64,000 nucleotides of DNA from Hormiphora californensis (lineage: Eukaryota; Ctenophora; Tentaculata; Cydippida; Pleurobrachiidae): assembly GCA_020137815.1 (NCBI GenBank), contig CM035362.1, positions 3,780,476 to 3,844,475 of the forward strand, given 5' to 3'. Positions within the stretch are counted from its first letter, which is position 1, and each line of letters opens with the position of its first letter. The translations under genes were made by a program, and so were the position numbers. Positions 23,409 through 34,557 of the stretch are shown here, in pieces. The notes below the pieces were generated by a model, which did not search any database, had not been told where the DNA came from, and saw only the letters and a program-made list of their open reading frames with translations.

Positions 23409-23628
23409 GAGGGATCTAATGTGACGTCACATGACTAGCTATAGCCCCCCCCAATAGATAGAGCTAGAGGGATCTAATGTGACGTCACATAGCTGGCTAT
23501 AGCCCCCCCAATAGATAGAGCTAGAGGGATCTAATGTGACGTCACATAGCTGGCTATAGCCCCCCCAATAGATAGAGCTAGAGGGATCTAATGTGACGTC
23601 ACATAGCTGGCTATAGCCCACAATAGAG
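23409..23628. repeat. 57-bp tandem repeat carrying CRE palindromes
   Basis: Four units of 57-58 bases starting at 23409, 23467, 23524 and 23581. Each contains TGTGACGTCACAT (the CREB/ATF palindrome) and GCTATAGCCCCCCC. Because 57 is 19 codons, the minus-strand frame stays open with a repeated motif GYSQLCDVTLDPSSSIYWG. The array lies between LRR exons; whether it is coding, regulatory or neither is not decided. Confidence 0.85.
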
Positions 23629-23809
23629 GGAGTCATGCAGCGATTAAACGTTGGCAATGGTACTGAAAAACAACAAGCAGAGAGATTTTAGAGAGAATTT
23701 AGAGAGAATTTAGCTCCTCTCCATGAGAGTATTGTACTATTGTCACAAGCAGATGACGACGTCTTAGAAAACCAACATGAGTCAAGAAATAAAACCATAA
23801 TGCCTTGCT

Positions 23810-23918
23810 CGAGAACCGACCGACACAAGTAAACAACCAATCACAACTTGTTATTTAGGTCACGTGACTGGTTATCAGCCAATTAGGGACCAGTATTTCC
23901 TGATTCGGTCGGTTCCTG
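23810..23918 (-). mobile_element. 109-bp hAT-like MITE, reverse orientation
   Basis: Full length with some point changes (CGAGAACCGACCGACAC start). Flanks GCCTTGCT and GCCTGGCG agree at six of eight positions. It ends about 18 bases from the LRR exon donor at 23937. Confidence 0.88.
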
Positions 23919-23936
23919 GCCTGGCGAGTTACCTGT

Positions 23937-24007
23937 GTGGTGAGAGTGTTAACAAGGGTAGCTGCACCGTCACACTGTAACGAATTGCCCGTCACTTCGA
24001 GATGCCT
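23937..24007 (-). CDS. LRR-protein gene, candidate exon
   Basis: The minus strand reads acceptor TCCCATACAG, about 71 bases, donor GTAACT. The peptide HLEVTGNSLQCDGAATLVN followed by TLTTQ is a textbook ribonuclease-inhibitor-type leucine-rich repeat (LxxLxVxxNxLxxxGAxxLxxxL). This is the strongest of the three LRR exons. Function unknown; LRRs of this type mediate protein binding in NLR, RanGAP-like and ciliary proteins. Confidence 0.6.
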
Positions 24008-24158
24008 GTATGGGAAGATATCATTAGATGGAAGCTGGGCACATTATCCTTATGTTAGAGCGTTGAGCTGACCATGTTCTCATTTCTTAGAGTGCGTGGT
24101 CTGACAGTCATCTTTCGGCCTGTTGTGTTTCCAATAAACAGACTAATATTTGAGAAGC

Positions 24159-24588
<430 letters not shown>

Positions 24589-24689
24589 TGGAGATAAAAG
24601 TAACGTTCTGTGATACTTTACTGCTTGAAGAATGGGGCCCCCTGATCAGTGAACAAGCAAGACACCACAACTCACTCTCGGCCTATCTC

Positions 24690-25034
24690 TCTTTATTCTC
24701 TCTCTCTCTCTCTCACTCTCTCTCACTCTCGTCTCTCACTCTAAGTCCCTCTAGAACAGTAGATATCTCTCTCTCACACAGACTATGTCTATCACTCTCT
24801 CACTCACCCCGTCTCACTCTCTATCTTTCTCGAGTGTATCCTGTCACACTCCACTCACTGTAACACTCAGTATACTGTTTATCATCCTGCTTCTATGTGT
24901 TGCCATGACAACAAATAGAAGGGACTGAAGATGCATCCCCACACATACTCTGATCTCATACCTATTCACTTTGTCGATCACACACGATGTCTTCATTCAA
25001 TGTTTTTCTATATATTAATTCATCTATCTCTCTA

Positions 25035-25076
<42 letters not shown>
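24690..25076. repeat. CT-rich region with (CT)n at 25030-25076
   Basis: Pyrimidine microsatellites with short unique islands; the purine/pyrimidine polarity flips relative to the preceding tract. Confidence 0.85.
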
Positions 25077-25078
<2 letters not shown>

Positions 25079-25654
25079 GTACACCTGAGATTTACTCAAG
25101 GCCATGTGGTGGTGTAAAACTTATCCCCGGGGGATTGAACACCCTTTGTGAAATTGTGTACAAACTAGAAAAAAAATCATAAAAACGTTCCGATTTCACT
25201 TTCATGACCTTATACTGCACTCTATAGGGGGGCTCTTCCTGTTTTTGCGCTCACCGCGGAAAAATTTGGCTAAAAATTTATTTCATAAACGCATGATATG
25301 ATTTCGTATAAAAATTATAGCCCCCCCCCCTACAGGGGCAAGGGGCCCCCCCCGCACTCTCCCCCTTCTCCTCTCCCTCTCCTCTCTTCTTCCTCTCTTC
25401 TCTCTCTCCCATTCTCCTCTCTCCCTCTATCTCTCCTCTCTATTTTTTTTCCTCTCTCATCCCCCCCCATTCCTCCTAACCACACGTCCCCACCCCCACC
25501 CAGGGCAATCACTCTTTAAATGCCATTATACATGTAAGGACATGCATAACAACTACTCTCCCACCTACTGCTGTCTGCTTTGGTATCGAAGACACCTCAC
25601 ACGCCGGCAAGGGAGGGGTGACTTCGTTACCAATGTCACGCTCACTTCCAACCT

Positions 25655-26475
25655 GTCAGGCCAATGCTCTGACTACTGGTCTCGTGCGCTCCGCAAAGAA
25701 ATGAGAATAACGGGTGATAACTAAAAATTGTTACTAATTTGTAACGGCTGTAGAATTTTTCCCTTTTGAGATACAACTTCGGCCGTGATAGAAAGATTTT
25801 TTAGACAATTTTTAATCAGAAAAACACAACGGCAAAAACTAAAAAATTCATTTTTCATTTCAAAACGGACATTTTTTTGCCCCCCCAAACATGTAGTACG
25901 GAAAAACTAACTTTTTTTTAGGGACCTCTAGCGCAGCGTTGTTTGGAACAGCGTCGGGACAGTGATAGAATGATTTTCAGACAATTTTGAACGAATTACT
26001 TTTTGGGTTTAAAAAATTTTTGATAAGAATTTTTTCTAACAAAAACCCCCCAAAGGTAGTTACAGGTAATTTTAGAAATAACCTTCCAGATCTCTTGAAA
26101 CATTTTTTATTTGGGAAAAACCCACTTCCTGATGAGTTAAAAGTTCAACTTGGAGTTATTTTGGTTATGGGATGAAAACAAACCCCAAAATTCCAATTTG
26201 GAAATTTTATTCATCGGAAAGGCGTTTTTATTACATAGAAATTTTGAATCTCCGTACTACATGTTTTTTGGGGGGAAGGGAAATGACCCATATCGATGGA
26301 AAACGTTTTAGTCATCGCCGTTAGTTTTTTCTGATTAAAAATTTCTGAAAAATCGTTCTAACACAGTTCAGAAGCTGTACTAAAAAGGGGAAAAAATTCT
26401 CAGCCGTTTCAAATTGTAAAAAATTTTTATTATCACCCGTTGGGGTGGGGCCAAATGCTCTGACGATCCCTTAAA
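25655..26475. mobile_element. Foldback element with long imperfect inverted arms
   Basis: The left arm (about 25655-25905) includes GTCAGGCCAATGCTCTGAC, GGGTGATAACTAAAAATTG and CAAACATGTAGTACGG. The right arm (about 26250-26475) has the inverted versions CCGTACTACATG, TTATTATCACCCGTTGGGG and GCCAAATGCTCTGAC. Homopolymers are expanded throughout the arms. The CCAATGCTCTGAC box also occurs as an inverted pair at 6688-6755. Confidence 0.6.
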
Positions 26476-26939
26476 AATTGGAGAAGGGGGGTGGAGACCC
26501 CTTACTAAATATCATAAGAGGAAAGGGAAATTTAGGAAAGTTTATATAACTAAAAAAACACAATAGCATTTTTTGGTTTTAGCAGTTCCGCCAAGAGTTC
26601 GCCGCTTCCTGCCCAATTACATATGGGGAGACTGGATTTCCCGTTTTTACAGGAAAAAACCACCAACGGGTTTTTAGCCCCCCTCTCCTTTATACTGGTA
26701 TATGAGGGGTAATATAAGTTAAAAACAGCGGTGGTTTTTTACGGTCTATGCAGTTTGTTTCATGGTGTATCACGAAGATAATATAAGTTCAAGTTCATGT
26801 TGTTATACTGCTGAGGGATAATGTGGAATGTGGTTTCTTGGAATGTGGTCTAACATTAAAATGTGGCTGTGAGGGGACGCAGAAGTGCGTCTGATGCATA
26901 ATCTTTATTGCAAACTTCACTCCCCCGCTTTCTCTCTTA

Positions 26940-27310
26940 GACTCTTTCTCTCTTTCTTTTTTCTATCTTTATCTCTCTCTCTCCCTTTTTTCTTTTTTTT
27001 TTTTGGGTATAATCCAGCACTATTTTTTCAATCGTCCAAAAAGGGAGCGTCCTGAAAAAATTTTTTGATGCACAAAAAAAAACAACCTTATAAAAATACC
27101 CAATCCCATTTTTTTTTCCCCCTTCCCCCCCCCCTCCCCTTTCCCCTCCTCTCCCCCCCCATTTTTTCCCCTCCCCCCCCCCCTTCCCCTCCCCCCCTTC
27201 CCCTCCCTCCCCCTCCCCCCCCCCCCCCCCCCCCCCACCCCCCCCCCCCCCCCCCCCCCCCCCCCTCTTCCCCCCCCTCCCCCCCTTTTCCTCCCTTTTT
27301 TTTCTTCCCC
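26940..27310. repeat. CT-rich then poly-C low-complexity block
   Basis: Pyrimidine-rich sequence ending in a region of almost pure C (27120-27290, longest C run about 27 bases). Proline- or glycine-rich frames here are artefacts of composition. Such homopolymers are also prone to assembly error. Confidence 0.9.
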
Positions 27311-27647
27311 TTATTATGTATGACATGCAATGCAATAGAGCCCCGTCCTGGCCGTAGTGCAAAGATTGCAGCATGTTAAACAAATATATGGCTGCATTTT
27401 ATTGTAAAAACTTTGTATATTGAACTTCTACCAGATTATCACGTAGTACGCATGTTTTACAAAATTCCAGGAAAATATTACTTTACGAGCAATCTTTATA
27501 TCGTAAGGACGTAAGACACATATATTAATGGCGCCATTAGCACAGTGTGAGTTGGTTGGCAGATGGTTTCACTAGAGGTAATTCGTAACAAGCGTTTCTA
27601 TAGAGATTGGTCATCAGAAGCCCTGGCTGCACAAAAAAATAAATACT

Positions 27648-27678
27648 GTTTGTTTGTTTGTTTGTTTGTTTGTTTGTT
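27648..27678. repeat. (TTTG)n tetranucleotide repeat
   Basis: Seven or so GTTT units. Confidence 0.95.
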
Positions 27679-27766
27679 AAAGACGTCTTAGGAACCTGGG
27701 ATACTGACTATTAATACCTGCTAAGACGAGCAAGAGCAAAGTCGGAGAGTTTGGCATCCACAAGTT

Positions 27767-29162
27767 CTATAACTGACACATTCTTCCAGCATGGTGTTTC
27801 CAGGAGTAACGCCTGCAAAACTCAGTGTACCGGGTGGGGCAATAAAAAATGGCCCTCCCTTGTCTACCATTATAGTTCCAGATATTGTATAGCTCTATAA
27901 AATCTAAACTAAATTCATTACAGGGGGATTTAAATGATAAGAACCGCTGTCCAGATGAGAAGCAGGATATATTGAAGTCGATAACCTAAAATTAAAAGAC
28001 TATAATTAAAAGGCTATTGAATATATATTCGCACTGTCATACCAGCTCAACAACGTCGCTGTCTGTTACGGGTGTCCTCCAGGAGTATATCTCTCTGATC
28101 TGAAAAGGAGCAATAATGATCAATATGACAGCTTTCACTGTATTGCCTGCCGCGGAGTTGTTGTACGGAGATCGGTTAGTCGAGTCTCGCGGCGTGTTCC
28201 GAACCATGTTGTCAGACATTGATAACAAGATTAATGACTAACCGATCTCCGTAGAATAATGATCAATATGATAATGGTTCTGTGTCACCCCCTGATGGAG
28301 GCTGTCACCCAAAGCCCACGACTAGCAAATGATCAAATAAATAAATCTAGAGCATCTATAAAGGCAGACGACCCCACGACTAGCCAATGATCAAATAAAT
28401 AAATCTAGAGCATCTAAAGGCAAATCTTTCCCTACCTTCATGTAACACACTGCACGGAGAGCCATGACCAAGTGTGAGAGGGAAATTGGCCTGTTTGGAG
28501 TGTGCCCATTCAAAACAAACTGAAAAAAGTGGGTGTTAGAGATATAGTTTTCAGAAGTTAACTACTTATGTCCTCAAATCTTTAATTTTAAACTTGTAAA
28601 TCTCCTTGATGAGATGTGATCGGATCTAGACATTTTGGTAGTACATAATTCAGGAACCGACCGAATCAGAAAATACTGGTCCCTGATTGGCTGATAACCA
28701 GTCACGTGACCTAAATAACGAGTTCTGATTGGTTGTTTACTTGTTTCGGTCGGTTCCTGGTTGGATCTAGGCAGTCTGGTAGTAATTGGCAGTGTAAAGA
28801 ATTTGTAACGAACCTTGGATATCCATTTGTTTTGTTCGACAGATTGTTTTAAATCATCCTCAATGGTTTGACTTGTAAAAAGATTATCTGCTTGAACAGC
28901 CGCCAAATACGCTTTCAAAAGTGCTTTAACCTGTAACCAAACAAAACTATTCCAACCGATGTTATGCAGTTGTAATGTTTACTTAATTAAAATTATTACA
29001 CCAAAGTTTAGAGAGACTAGTATTGTCTATTCATTTATTCAAATGTATACATTGGAATAAGCTCAAGATCTAGATAAAAACCTGCAAACATGGAGGTGGA
29101 TCGAGGGCGGTAAATTTGATCTTCTTCCCCTTTTTAACTTTCTTTTTCGTTGCAGGTGGCAT
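27767..29162 (-). CDS. Unrecognised five-exon gene, 185-residue predicted protein
   Basis: Minus-strand exons 29162-29082, 28930-28814, 28519-28436, 28099-28043 and 27985-27767. Every intron is GT..AG and every junction is phase 0, giving 185 codons and a TAG. The start codon lies in GAATGCC and begins MPPATKKKVKKGKKIKFTAL, a basic N-terminus of a kind common in ciliary or nuclear proteins. Exon 2 is helical (VKALLKAYLAAVQADNLF). Exons 3-4 read HLVMALRAVCYMK and IREIYSWRTPVTDSDVVEL. I do not recognise the family. The last exon is uncertain: an acceptor-like TTTTGCAG inside it would instead allow an exon ending in VDAKLSDFALARLSRY, but no matching donor phase was found. A MITE (28651-28759) sits in intron 2. 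Confidence 0.6.
28310..28425. repeat. Two-copy tandem repeat in intron
   Basis: Two copies, about 60 bases apart, of CCACGACTAGC, AATGATCAAATAAATAAATC and TAGAGCATCTA, just inside the intron next to the donor of exon 28436-28519. Confidence 0.8.
28651..28759 (+). mobile_element. 109-bp hAT-like MITE, forward orientation
   Basis: Full copy with intact ends; no 8-bp duplication. It is instead bracketed by a larger diverged duplication (GGATCTAGACATTTTGGTAG versus GGATCTAGGCAGTCTGGTAG), suggesting it lies between two copies of a tandem repeat. Confidence 0.9.
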
Positions 29163-29702
29163 TCAAATAAAGCTGTAACACAAGTTATCTCTATTATAAT
29201 TTGGAGATGAACGTCGAAGTCGAAGTCGTTCGTTCAGCGGTATCTAAGCGACAGACTGCTCCTTCATAAAACACTTCATATGACGAAAGCTGTAAAGCTG
29301 TTATTCACACTTTCTGAAGTTCCAGTGGAAGTTTGTTAATATTTTCGAATGACTTTTTACATGCCAGTCCCCATAGTTACCGATTCAGTTGCCATGGCAA
29401 CCGTGTTATTGCCGTTGAAAGGGGCGAAAAGAACCGCCCGGCGAAGCCGGGTGGGTTGTCAAAAAGCCCTTACTTGAGGCGCACCCAATGGGTGCGCTAG
29501 TTAATGTAAATAATTGAGCCTCTAATGGAGGAAATCGAGATTCGAGGAAGTAAAGTGTTAACAACTCCAACGGCCAACACCACCGATTGTTAAATATTAA
29601 CTGATAAGAGAAGAAAAAACAACCACAGAGAAGAAAAAACAAGGCGCCGTTACGGTCTGGGTGTTTGGTGGCCTGTACAGGTGTGCGCTGCCAAAAAAGT
29701 TG

Positions 29703-30000
29703 ATAGGGATCCCTAAAAAAGTTCAGTATTTACACAGAGTTTACACAGTCTTTACTCAGTCGTTACACCCAGAGCGCCCGCGCCGCTCTGGGTGTAACGA
29801 CTGCGTCTTTCGCACTCGATTTGCAGCGTTTTCGGAAACTTTTTTCGCCGCAGCGCTCAATTTTGTCAATTGTGCAGCACACAATCCAATATTTTCTTGG
29901 AAAAAGCCACTGTGCGCAGCACGCGCCGCTCTGGGTGTAACGACTGAGTAAAGACTGTGTAAACTCTGTGTAAATACTGAACTTTTTTAGGGATCCCTAT
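29703..30000. mobile_element. Perfect 74-bp inverted repeat (foldback) element
   Basis: Arms 29703-29776 and 29927-30000 are exact reverse complements by inspection, beginning ATAGGGATCCCTAAAAAAG and ending CGTTACACCCAGAGCG at the loop side. The 150-base loop itself contains another CGCTCTGGGTGTAACGACTG next to the left arm. Confidence 0.9.
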
Positions 30001-30360
30001 TCACCAAAGCGGCTCTAACCGCCGAAGCCCGAACCACTCAACCGTTTTGGCTAATTGAAAGTTTATATGGTAGAAAATGTCAAGGCCAACCTACTTTAGC
30101 CCTAACCCTAAAAACCCGTTTGTCAGCACTCACGAAACACCCAAATCAAAACATATAATAAATTAATTCATGGTCTTGATAATTCACGAAACACCTTGGC
30201 AAACGCTGCAGTGCGGGATAAGGCAGCGCTTTTCAACAAGACAACCAGATTTTAACGCTTGCCAAAAAACTGTGAAACTTTTGGCAAACGTTGCTGGCCC
30301 CGCAGCGCGGGATAAGGCAGCGCGGGATAAGGCAGCGCTTTTAAAGGAACAGCAATCCGA

Positions 30361-30418
30361 CACCGGGGTCTCAGATAATAAACGCACACCACGATCGGTC
30401 ACAGAGTGAACCTGCAAA
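30361..30418. repeat. 58-bp repeat, inverted partner at 32306-32363
   Basis: CACCGGGGTCTCAGATAATA through CAGAGTGAACCTGCAAA is the reverse complement of 32306-32363. The pair brackets 1.9 kb holding the reverse-transcriptase relic and several foldback elements. Confidence 0.9.
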
Positions 30419-30468
30419 GCGCTTTTCAAGTGAAACTTTTGTTCTTCAAAATATAGTAGGAGACACTA

Positions 30469-30558
30469 GCGTGGTACGCGCAAAAAAATGCGCGCCACAC
30501 ACCTGTTATTTTAGGTATGTGGCGCGCATTTTTTTGCGCGTACCACGCTAGTGTCTCC
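30469..30558. mobile_element. 90-bp near-perfect palindrome
   Basis: GGAGACACTAGCGTGGTACG and its reverse complement close on a GTTATTTT loop through GCGCGCCACACACCT. A second copy is at 34558-34647. The following 94 bases (to about 30652) are also repeated there. Confidence 0.9.
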
Positions 30559-30698
30559 CACTAATAAAAAAAGTGAAACTTTTGTTCTTCAAATTTTTTC
30601 CCTGCCCGGGTGATGTTTTTAGCACGCACGTGCTAAAAAGATCATTCAGGGTTGCAAAGCGCTTTTCAAGTGAAACTTTTGTTCTTCAAAATATAGTA

Positions 30699-30852
30699 AA
30701 GTCCATTTTTTTTCAACTGTTCACCCAAAAACTGAAATTTAATAAAAACTAGAATCTGGGTGGCGCGCGCTACACGTTAACATGTGATAAACGCGCAAAA
30801 CAATTCCGCGCACGACTTTGGGGGGTGAACAGTTGAAAAAAAAAGGAGTATA
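30699..30852. mobile_element. Foldback element, CAACTGTTCACCC family
   Basis: AGTCCATTTTTTTTCAACTG..TTCACCC and GGGGTGAACAGTTGAAAAAA are inverted ends. It shares the core TACACGTTAACATGTGATAA with 21383-21540. Confidence 0.85.
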
Positions 30853-30870
30853 GGAGACACTAGCGTGGTA

Positions 30871-31026
30871 TAAAGTCGGATTTTTTGAAGTTGTCACCCC
30901 AAAATGACCGCGCATGTGAAATTTATCAATTTTGATGCGCACACCACACGTTAACATGTGATGTGACGCGCAAAAACTTTCCGCGCACGAAAAGGGGGGT
31001 GACAACTTCAAAAAATCCGACTTTAC
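30871..31026. mobile_element. Foldback element, related TIR variant
   Basis: Ends AAAGTCGGATTTTTTGAAG..TTGTCACCCC and GGGGTGACAACTTC..AAAAAATCCGACTTT are perfect inverted partners. The core CACACGTTAACATGTGATGT matches the preceding element, so the two families share an interior but differ in termini. Confidence 0.85.
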
Positions 31027-31228
31027 GGTGGCTGATTCACGCCAACTTTTTTCTCGATGAAAAAATATTGAAAGAAAAAATATGAAGAAAAATTTCAACG
31101 AAAAAAACACACACAAACTTTTTTGGCGTGAATCAGCCACCAGCCATGGCTGATCTCCGCCAACGTTTCACAAAAAAACATTGGCGTGAATCAGCCACCC
31201 CATGGCTGATCCACGCCAAGTGCGCGCC
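31027..31228. mobile_element. GTGGCTGATTCACGCCAA element, left copy
   Basis: Short inverted arms GTGGCTGATTCACGCCAA and TTGGCGTGAATCAGCCAC surround a T/A-rich centre, followed by CATGGCTGATCTCCGCCAAC. The whole 200 bases recur in reverse complement at 34358-34556. Confidence 0.9.
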
Positions 31229-31382
31229 CACTCAATAATTATGTTTGCGCTGCAGGTGCGCGCGTTTTGCTGCAAAACTCAGTTTTCTTTCTTGATCTAT
31301 ATTTTTTTCTTTCGAGTTTGGACGCGAAACCGGTTCGAGTGATGCCAATCGGTGTTGGGGTTAGTGAATGTTCGAGTTCTAA

Positions 31383-32163
31383 TGGGCGAGAACACTTTCT
31401 CTGAACATGGAAACGGGAGCCTCGTCCTGGCTATATGCCCGGCCCCTGGAAGTATTCAACAGAGAGCTGTCCAAATCAGAGTTCACGGACGCTTTGTGCC
31501 TCAGGTATGGTTTAGAGATCAACGGCCAGTTCTCTGAATGTGTATGTGGAAAACAGAACGGAGCAGACCATACCTTGAGTTGTAGCACTGGAGGATATAC
31601 CATTCTGCGACACAACGAGATAAGAGATACCCTTGCAGATATTATTACCCATGCAGGATACAAGGGTGTTGAAATCGAGAAAGTGTTACAGCCGGTTAAC
31701 CCAGGTGACTACCCCAAGAGTGTCAATACAGCACCTGATGCTTGCAGTGATGATATGCTATTAGCTTATGGAGAAGATTACAGGGAGCCCACATAGACGT
31801 GGCAGTATTCCACCCAACAGCTCCACGCTACAGAGATAAAGAACCCAGAGCTCTGTACAGACTCCACGAAAGCAGAAAGAAACGCTATTACCAACAGCGT
31901 ATCAGAGAGGCAGAGAAAGGGGCACATTCACCCCGTTTGTTATGTCCACCTCAGGAGGTGCCGGACCAGAAGCTGAGAGACTCATTAAAAAGCTGGCTAC
32001 TCGCATCTCTGGTAAACACCATGACAAGTATCCAGAGACAATTAACTTCATCAGGATCAGGATCAGGTTCTGCCTGCTGAGAAGTACCCTGGTTTCTCTG
32101 AGGGGTACCAGAAAAAACTTCACAGCCCCTCCTCCCATCTCCATGTGCGATTTTGTTGACTGA
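31383..32163 (+). pseudogene. Relic of the C-terminal region of a retrotransposon reverse-transcriptase polyprotein
   Basis: Three consecutive plus-strand frames carry one decayed protein. Frame 1 (31407-31796) has GASSWLYARPLEVFNRELSK, DALCLRYGLEINGQ, the CVCGK..H.LSC box and RHNEIRDTLADIIT. The second frame (from about 31785) has HIDVAVFHPTAPRYRDKEPR, then RIREAEKG. The third (31942-32163) has GGAGPEAERLIKKLA and FCLLRSTLVSLRGTR. This arrangement (cysteine/histidine box, RHNEIRD, RxREVEK-like and final RxxL..RG) is one I recognise from retrotransposon polyproteins common in cnidarian, mollusc and sponge genomes. At least two frameshifts and no RT core, so it is dead. It lies between the 58-bp inverted repeats. 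Confidence 0.7.
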
Positions 32164-32305
32164 ACTTTTAATTTTATGATATTTTATATTTATTTTTTAT
32201 TCGTGTGATGGCGTGAATGAATTGAGATTATTGAAATAGCAATCCGACAATACCGGGTTCCGTGATGGATACGAGGGTACTCTCGACACTTCGGTGTTGT
32301 CCCAC

Positions 32306-32363
32306 TTTGCAGGTTCACTCTGTGACCGATCGTGGTGTGCGTTTATTATCTGAGACCCCGGTG
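32306..32363. repeat. 58-bp repeat, inverted partner of 30361-30418
   Basis: TTTGCAGGTTCACTCTGTGA through GAGACCCCGGTG. Confidence 0.9.
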
Positions 32364-32920
32364 TTCGAGTTCTATGATTCCGACACAACACGTCTTATTT
32401 CAGACAGAAATGATATTAATCTTTTATATATGATAATCAATCTGACGCATGTATTTTAATCAATTTAACTTAATCTCAAGGACAGTTAAACCTGATTTTT
32501 ATCAATTCATTGTGCAGAATTACAACCCGGCACAAAATTTGTGTCACAAACAGGGGCATTATGATGATACCGTCTCATTTTCCATGTAGCAGGTTCTTCT
32601 TCCTCTTCTTGGTGACTGTGCATGTGCTAATATTCCAGTATACTGTAGCAGTACTTGCCTAATGTGTGCTGCAATGTGACACTGTACAATGTACAGTGTA
32701 CAGTATATTAATACTGTATCTGTGTACTTATCATTGTAAGACTGCGGTACACTGTTGAATTGAAAATTAGGTTCACTTAGCAACTCCTACTGTTAAAGTT
32801 TAAGAGTACATAATTTACCAATTCCCTTTTGAATTCACTAAACTCGGTTACCTTTCCAGGCATGAGTCCATTGATTACAGATTAACACATATTACTAATT
32901 GCTGAAGTCATATCCTGATA
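32364..32920. other. No gene seen
   Basis: AT-rich sequence with a TACAATGTACAGTGTACAGT palindromic patch near 32685; nothing assignable. Confidence 0.4.
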
Positions 32921-32938
32921 TCCTGGCCATCCCTGTCC

Positions 32939-34090
32939 TGAGCGTGCGTGTGGTGGAGGAACCTACCTTCCTATTTGTGAGCCATGTTATGTGGAGAGTG
33001 TGGATCTGATTTATACCCAGCTGAATGATGTAAGTTGGTTGCAATGGTGAGACGCACCTCCAACCCTTGAGCCACCTTCGAGTGATTCGTGTCAGATGAC
33101 AGGTCACCGATGTAACTTCATGTTTCTTCGTGGGGATTGGGGGGCTCTCCTAGTGCTGCAGCGATATCACTTGAGATTATAGTCCCCTGTTATGTGGGCT
33201 TGCCGTTGGCAAATGGCAAGCCCAGGCACTCGTAGTAGTAGTAGTATGGTGACGACACCGACTAACCCCCCTCCTATTTACAGAACACTGAGCTGATCAT
33301 AGAGCTGACAGGACCCCAGAAGAGCTAGTTACAGTTGACCAGACCCCAAAAGTGCTTGGCTCTATGGATTTATATCCTTTACCGTGCTAACATCATCAGT
33401 CATGAGTTAGTGGGAATATAACAGCCCTATATTAGGGTCAAAGGTCTACTTACCTGCCCATTTTTTGTACAATCCACTCTATTTTTATCTTTCTCTGATC
33501 ACTATTTCAATCAATCTTTCCCTCTCCACAGTGGCAAGACAGCCGACTATAGCAACAGAAACAGGATTCCTCTGGATAAACTATGATCATGTGACAGTAC
33601 CAGCACAGGCCATCCCCTCAAGGTACGACGTACGTGGCTCCATCCAGATCTATTCACAACTGGTTTTATACACAAATATATAAGTAATATTCTGTTCCTT
33701 TCAGAGGGATGTTATCAAGTTCGCTTCGCTCTCTCCAAGGCCATTTATAGCCGGAACATTCTAGTTGTGACTGATTCCAGTGCTGATCATCAGGACTCAG
33801 GTAAGAAAATATTAGGTGCCTTAGGTGCTGATGATTTTATATCTGATAGATCTTATATTTGATTTTATATCTGATAGATACCACCACACACATCAACTAA
33901 CCCTCACCCTCTCCTACAGGCAGCGAGATCCTCCAAATATGTGGCTCCTGTCCAGTGGAACATCATGCACGATATGTTCCTTGGTTCTTTTACCGAAACC
34001 GAGGAAAAGGACGGAGAGGCAATTCCCATTGAACCTGATCGAGAAGTACCTGCCACCATGATGCTTCGATGTTCCGTGCCAGGATTGGAC
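32939..34090 (+). CDS. Weak candidate exon cluster, unidentified gene
   Basis: Four plus-strand stretches look like exons. About 32939-33027 (CPERACGGGTYLPICEPCY, donor GTAAGT, four clustered cysteines). 33532-33622 or 33631 (acceptor CTCCACAG, ARQPTIATETGFLWINYD). 33707-33800 (GCYQVRFALSKAIYSRNILV, donor GTAAGA). 33920 onward (acceptor TCCTACAG). Phases between the first two do not agree, and the fourth soon hits a stop in the expected phase while another frame stays open to 34180. Either an unrecognised gene with sequence errors or a decaying one. Confidence 0.25.
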
Positions 34091-34357
34091 AAATATTTGG
34101 ACAGTACAGTCTTACTCTTTCAGTGTAATAGGAAAAAATGTATTTACCTCAACTGCCGAATAATTAACTGTTTTAATGTCTAATGTACAACTGAGATGAG
34201 ATATCAACACCCGGCCCACCGCCCAGATATCTCATATCAGAGTTTGGTATGGTGGAAAAACGTGAGTGTAGAACTTTTGGCGGTATAGCACGTGGGTAAC
34301 AAGAGCGCGCGGACATTGTAATGATGAAAGCATGCGTTGTAAGCAGTGCGCACGCGC

Positions 34358-34556
34358 GCGCACTTGGCGTGGATCAGCCATGGGGTGGCTGATTCACGCC
34401 AATGTTTTTTCGTGAAACGTTGGCGGAGATCAGCCATGGCTGGTGGCTGATTCACGCCAAAAAAGTTTTTGTGTGTTTTTTTTCATTGAAATTTTTCTTC
34501 GTAATTTTTCTTTGATATTTTTTCATCGAGAAAAAAGTTGGCGTGAATCAGCCACC
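34358..34556. mobile_element. GTGGCTGATTCACGCCAA element, right copy (inverted)
   Basis: Reverse complement of 31027-31228 with few differences. The pair forms inverted repeats of about 200 bp around 3.1 kb. Confidence 0.9.
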
Positions 34557-34557
34557 G

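Noticed and set aside
25298-25519. Pro/Ser-rich frame near 25.4 kb
   Set aside because: Low-complexity pyrimidine sequence, no splice or domain support.
27020-27383. Glycine- or proline-rich open frames
   Set aside because: Arise only from the poly-C and CT low-complexity block.
31799-32080. Separate host gene in the second frame of the RT relic
   Set aside because: It continues the same decayed retrotransposon protein after a frameshift.
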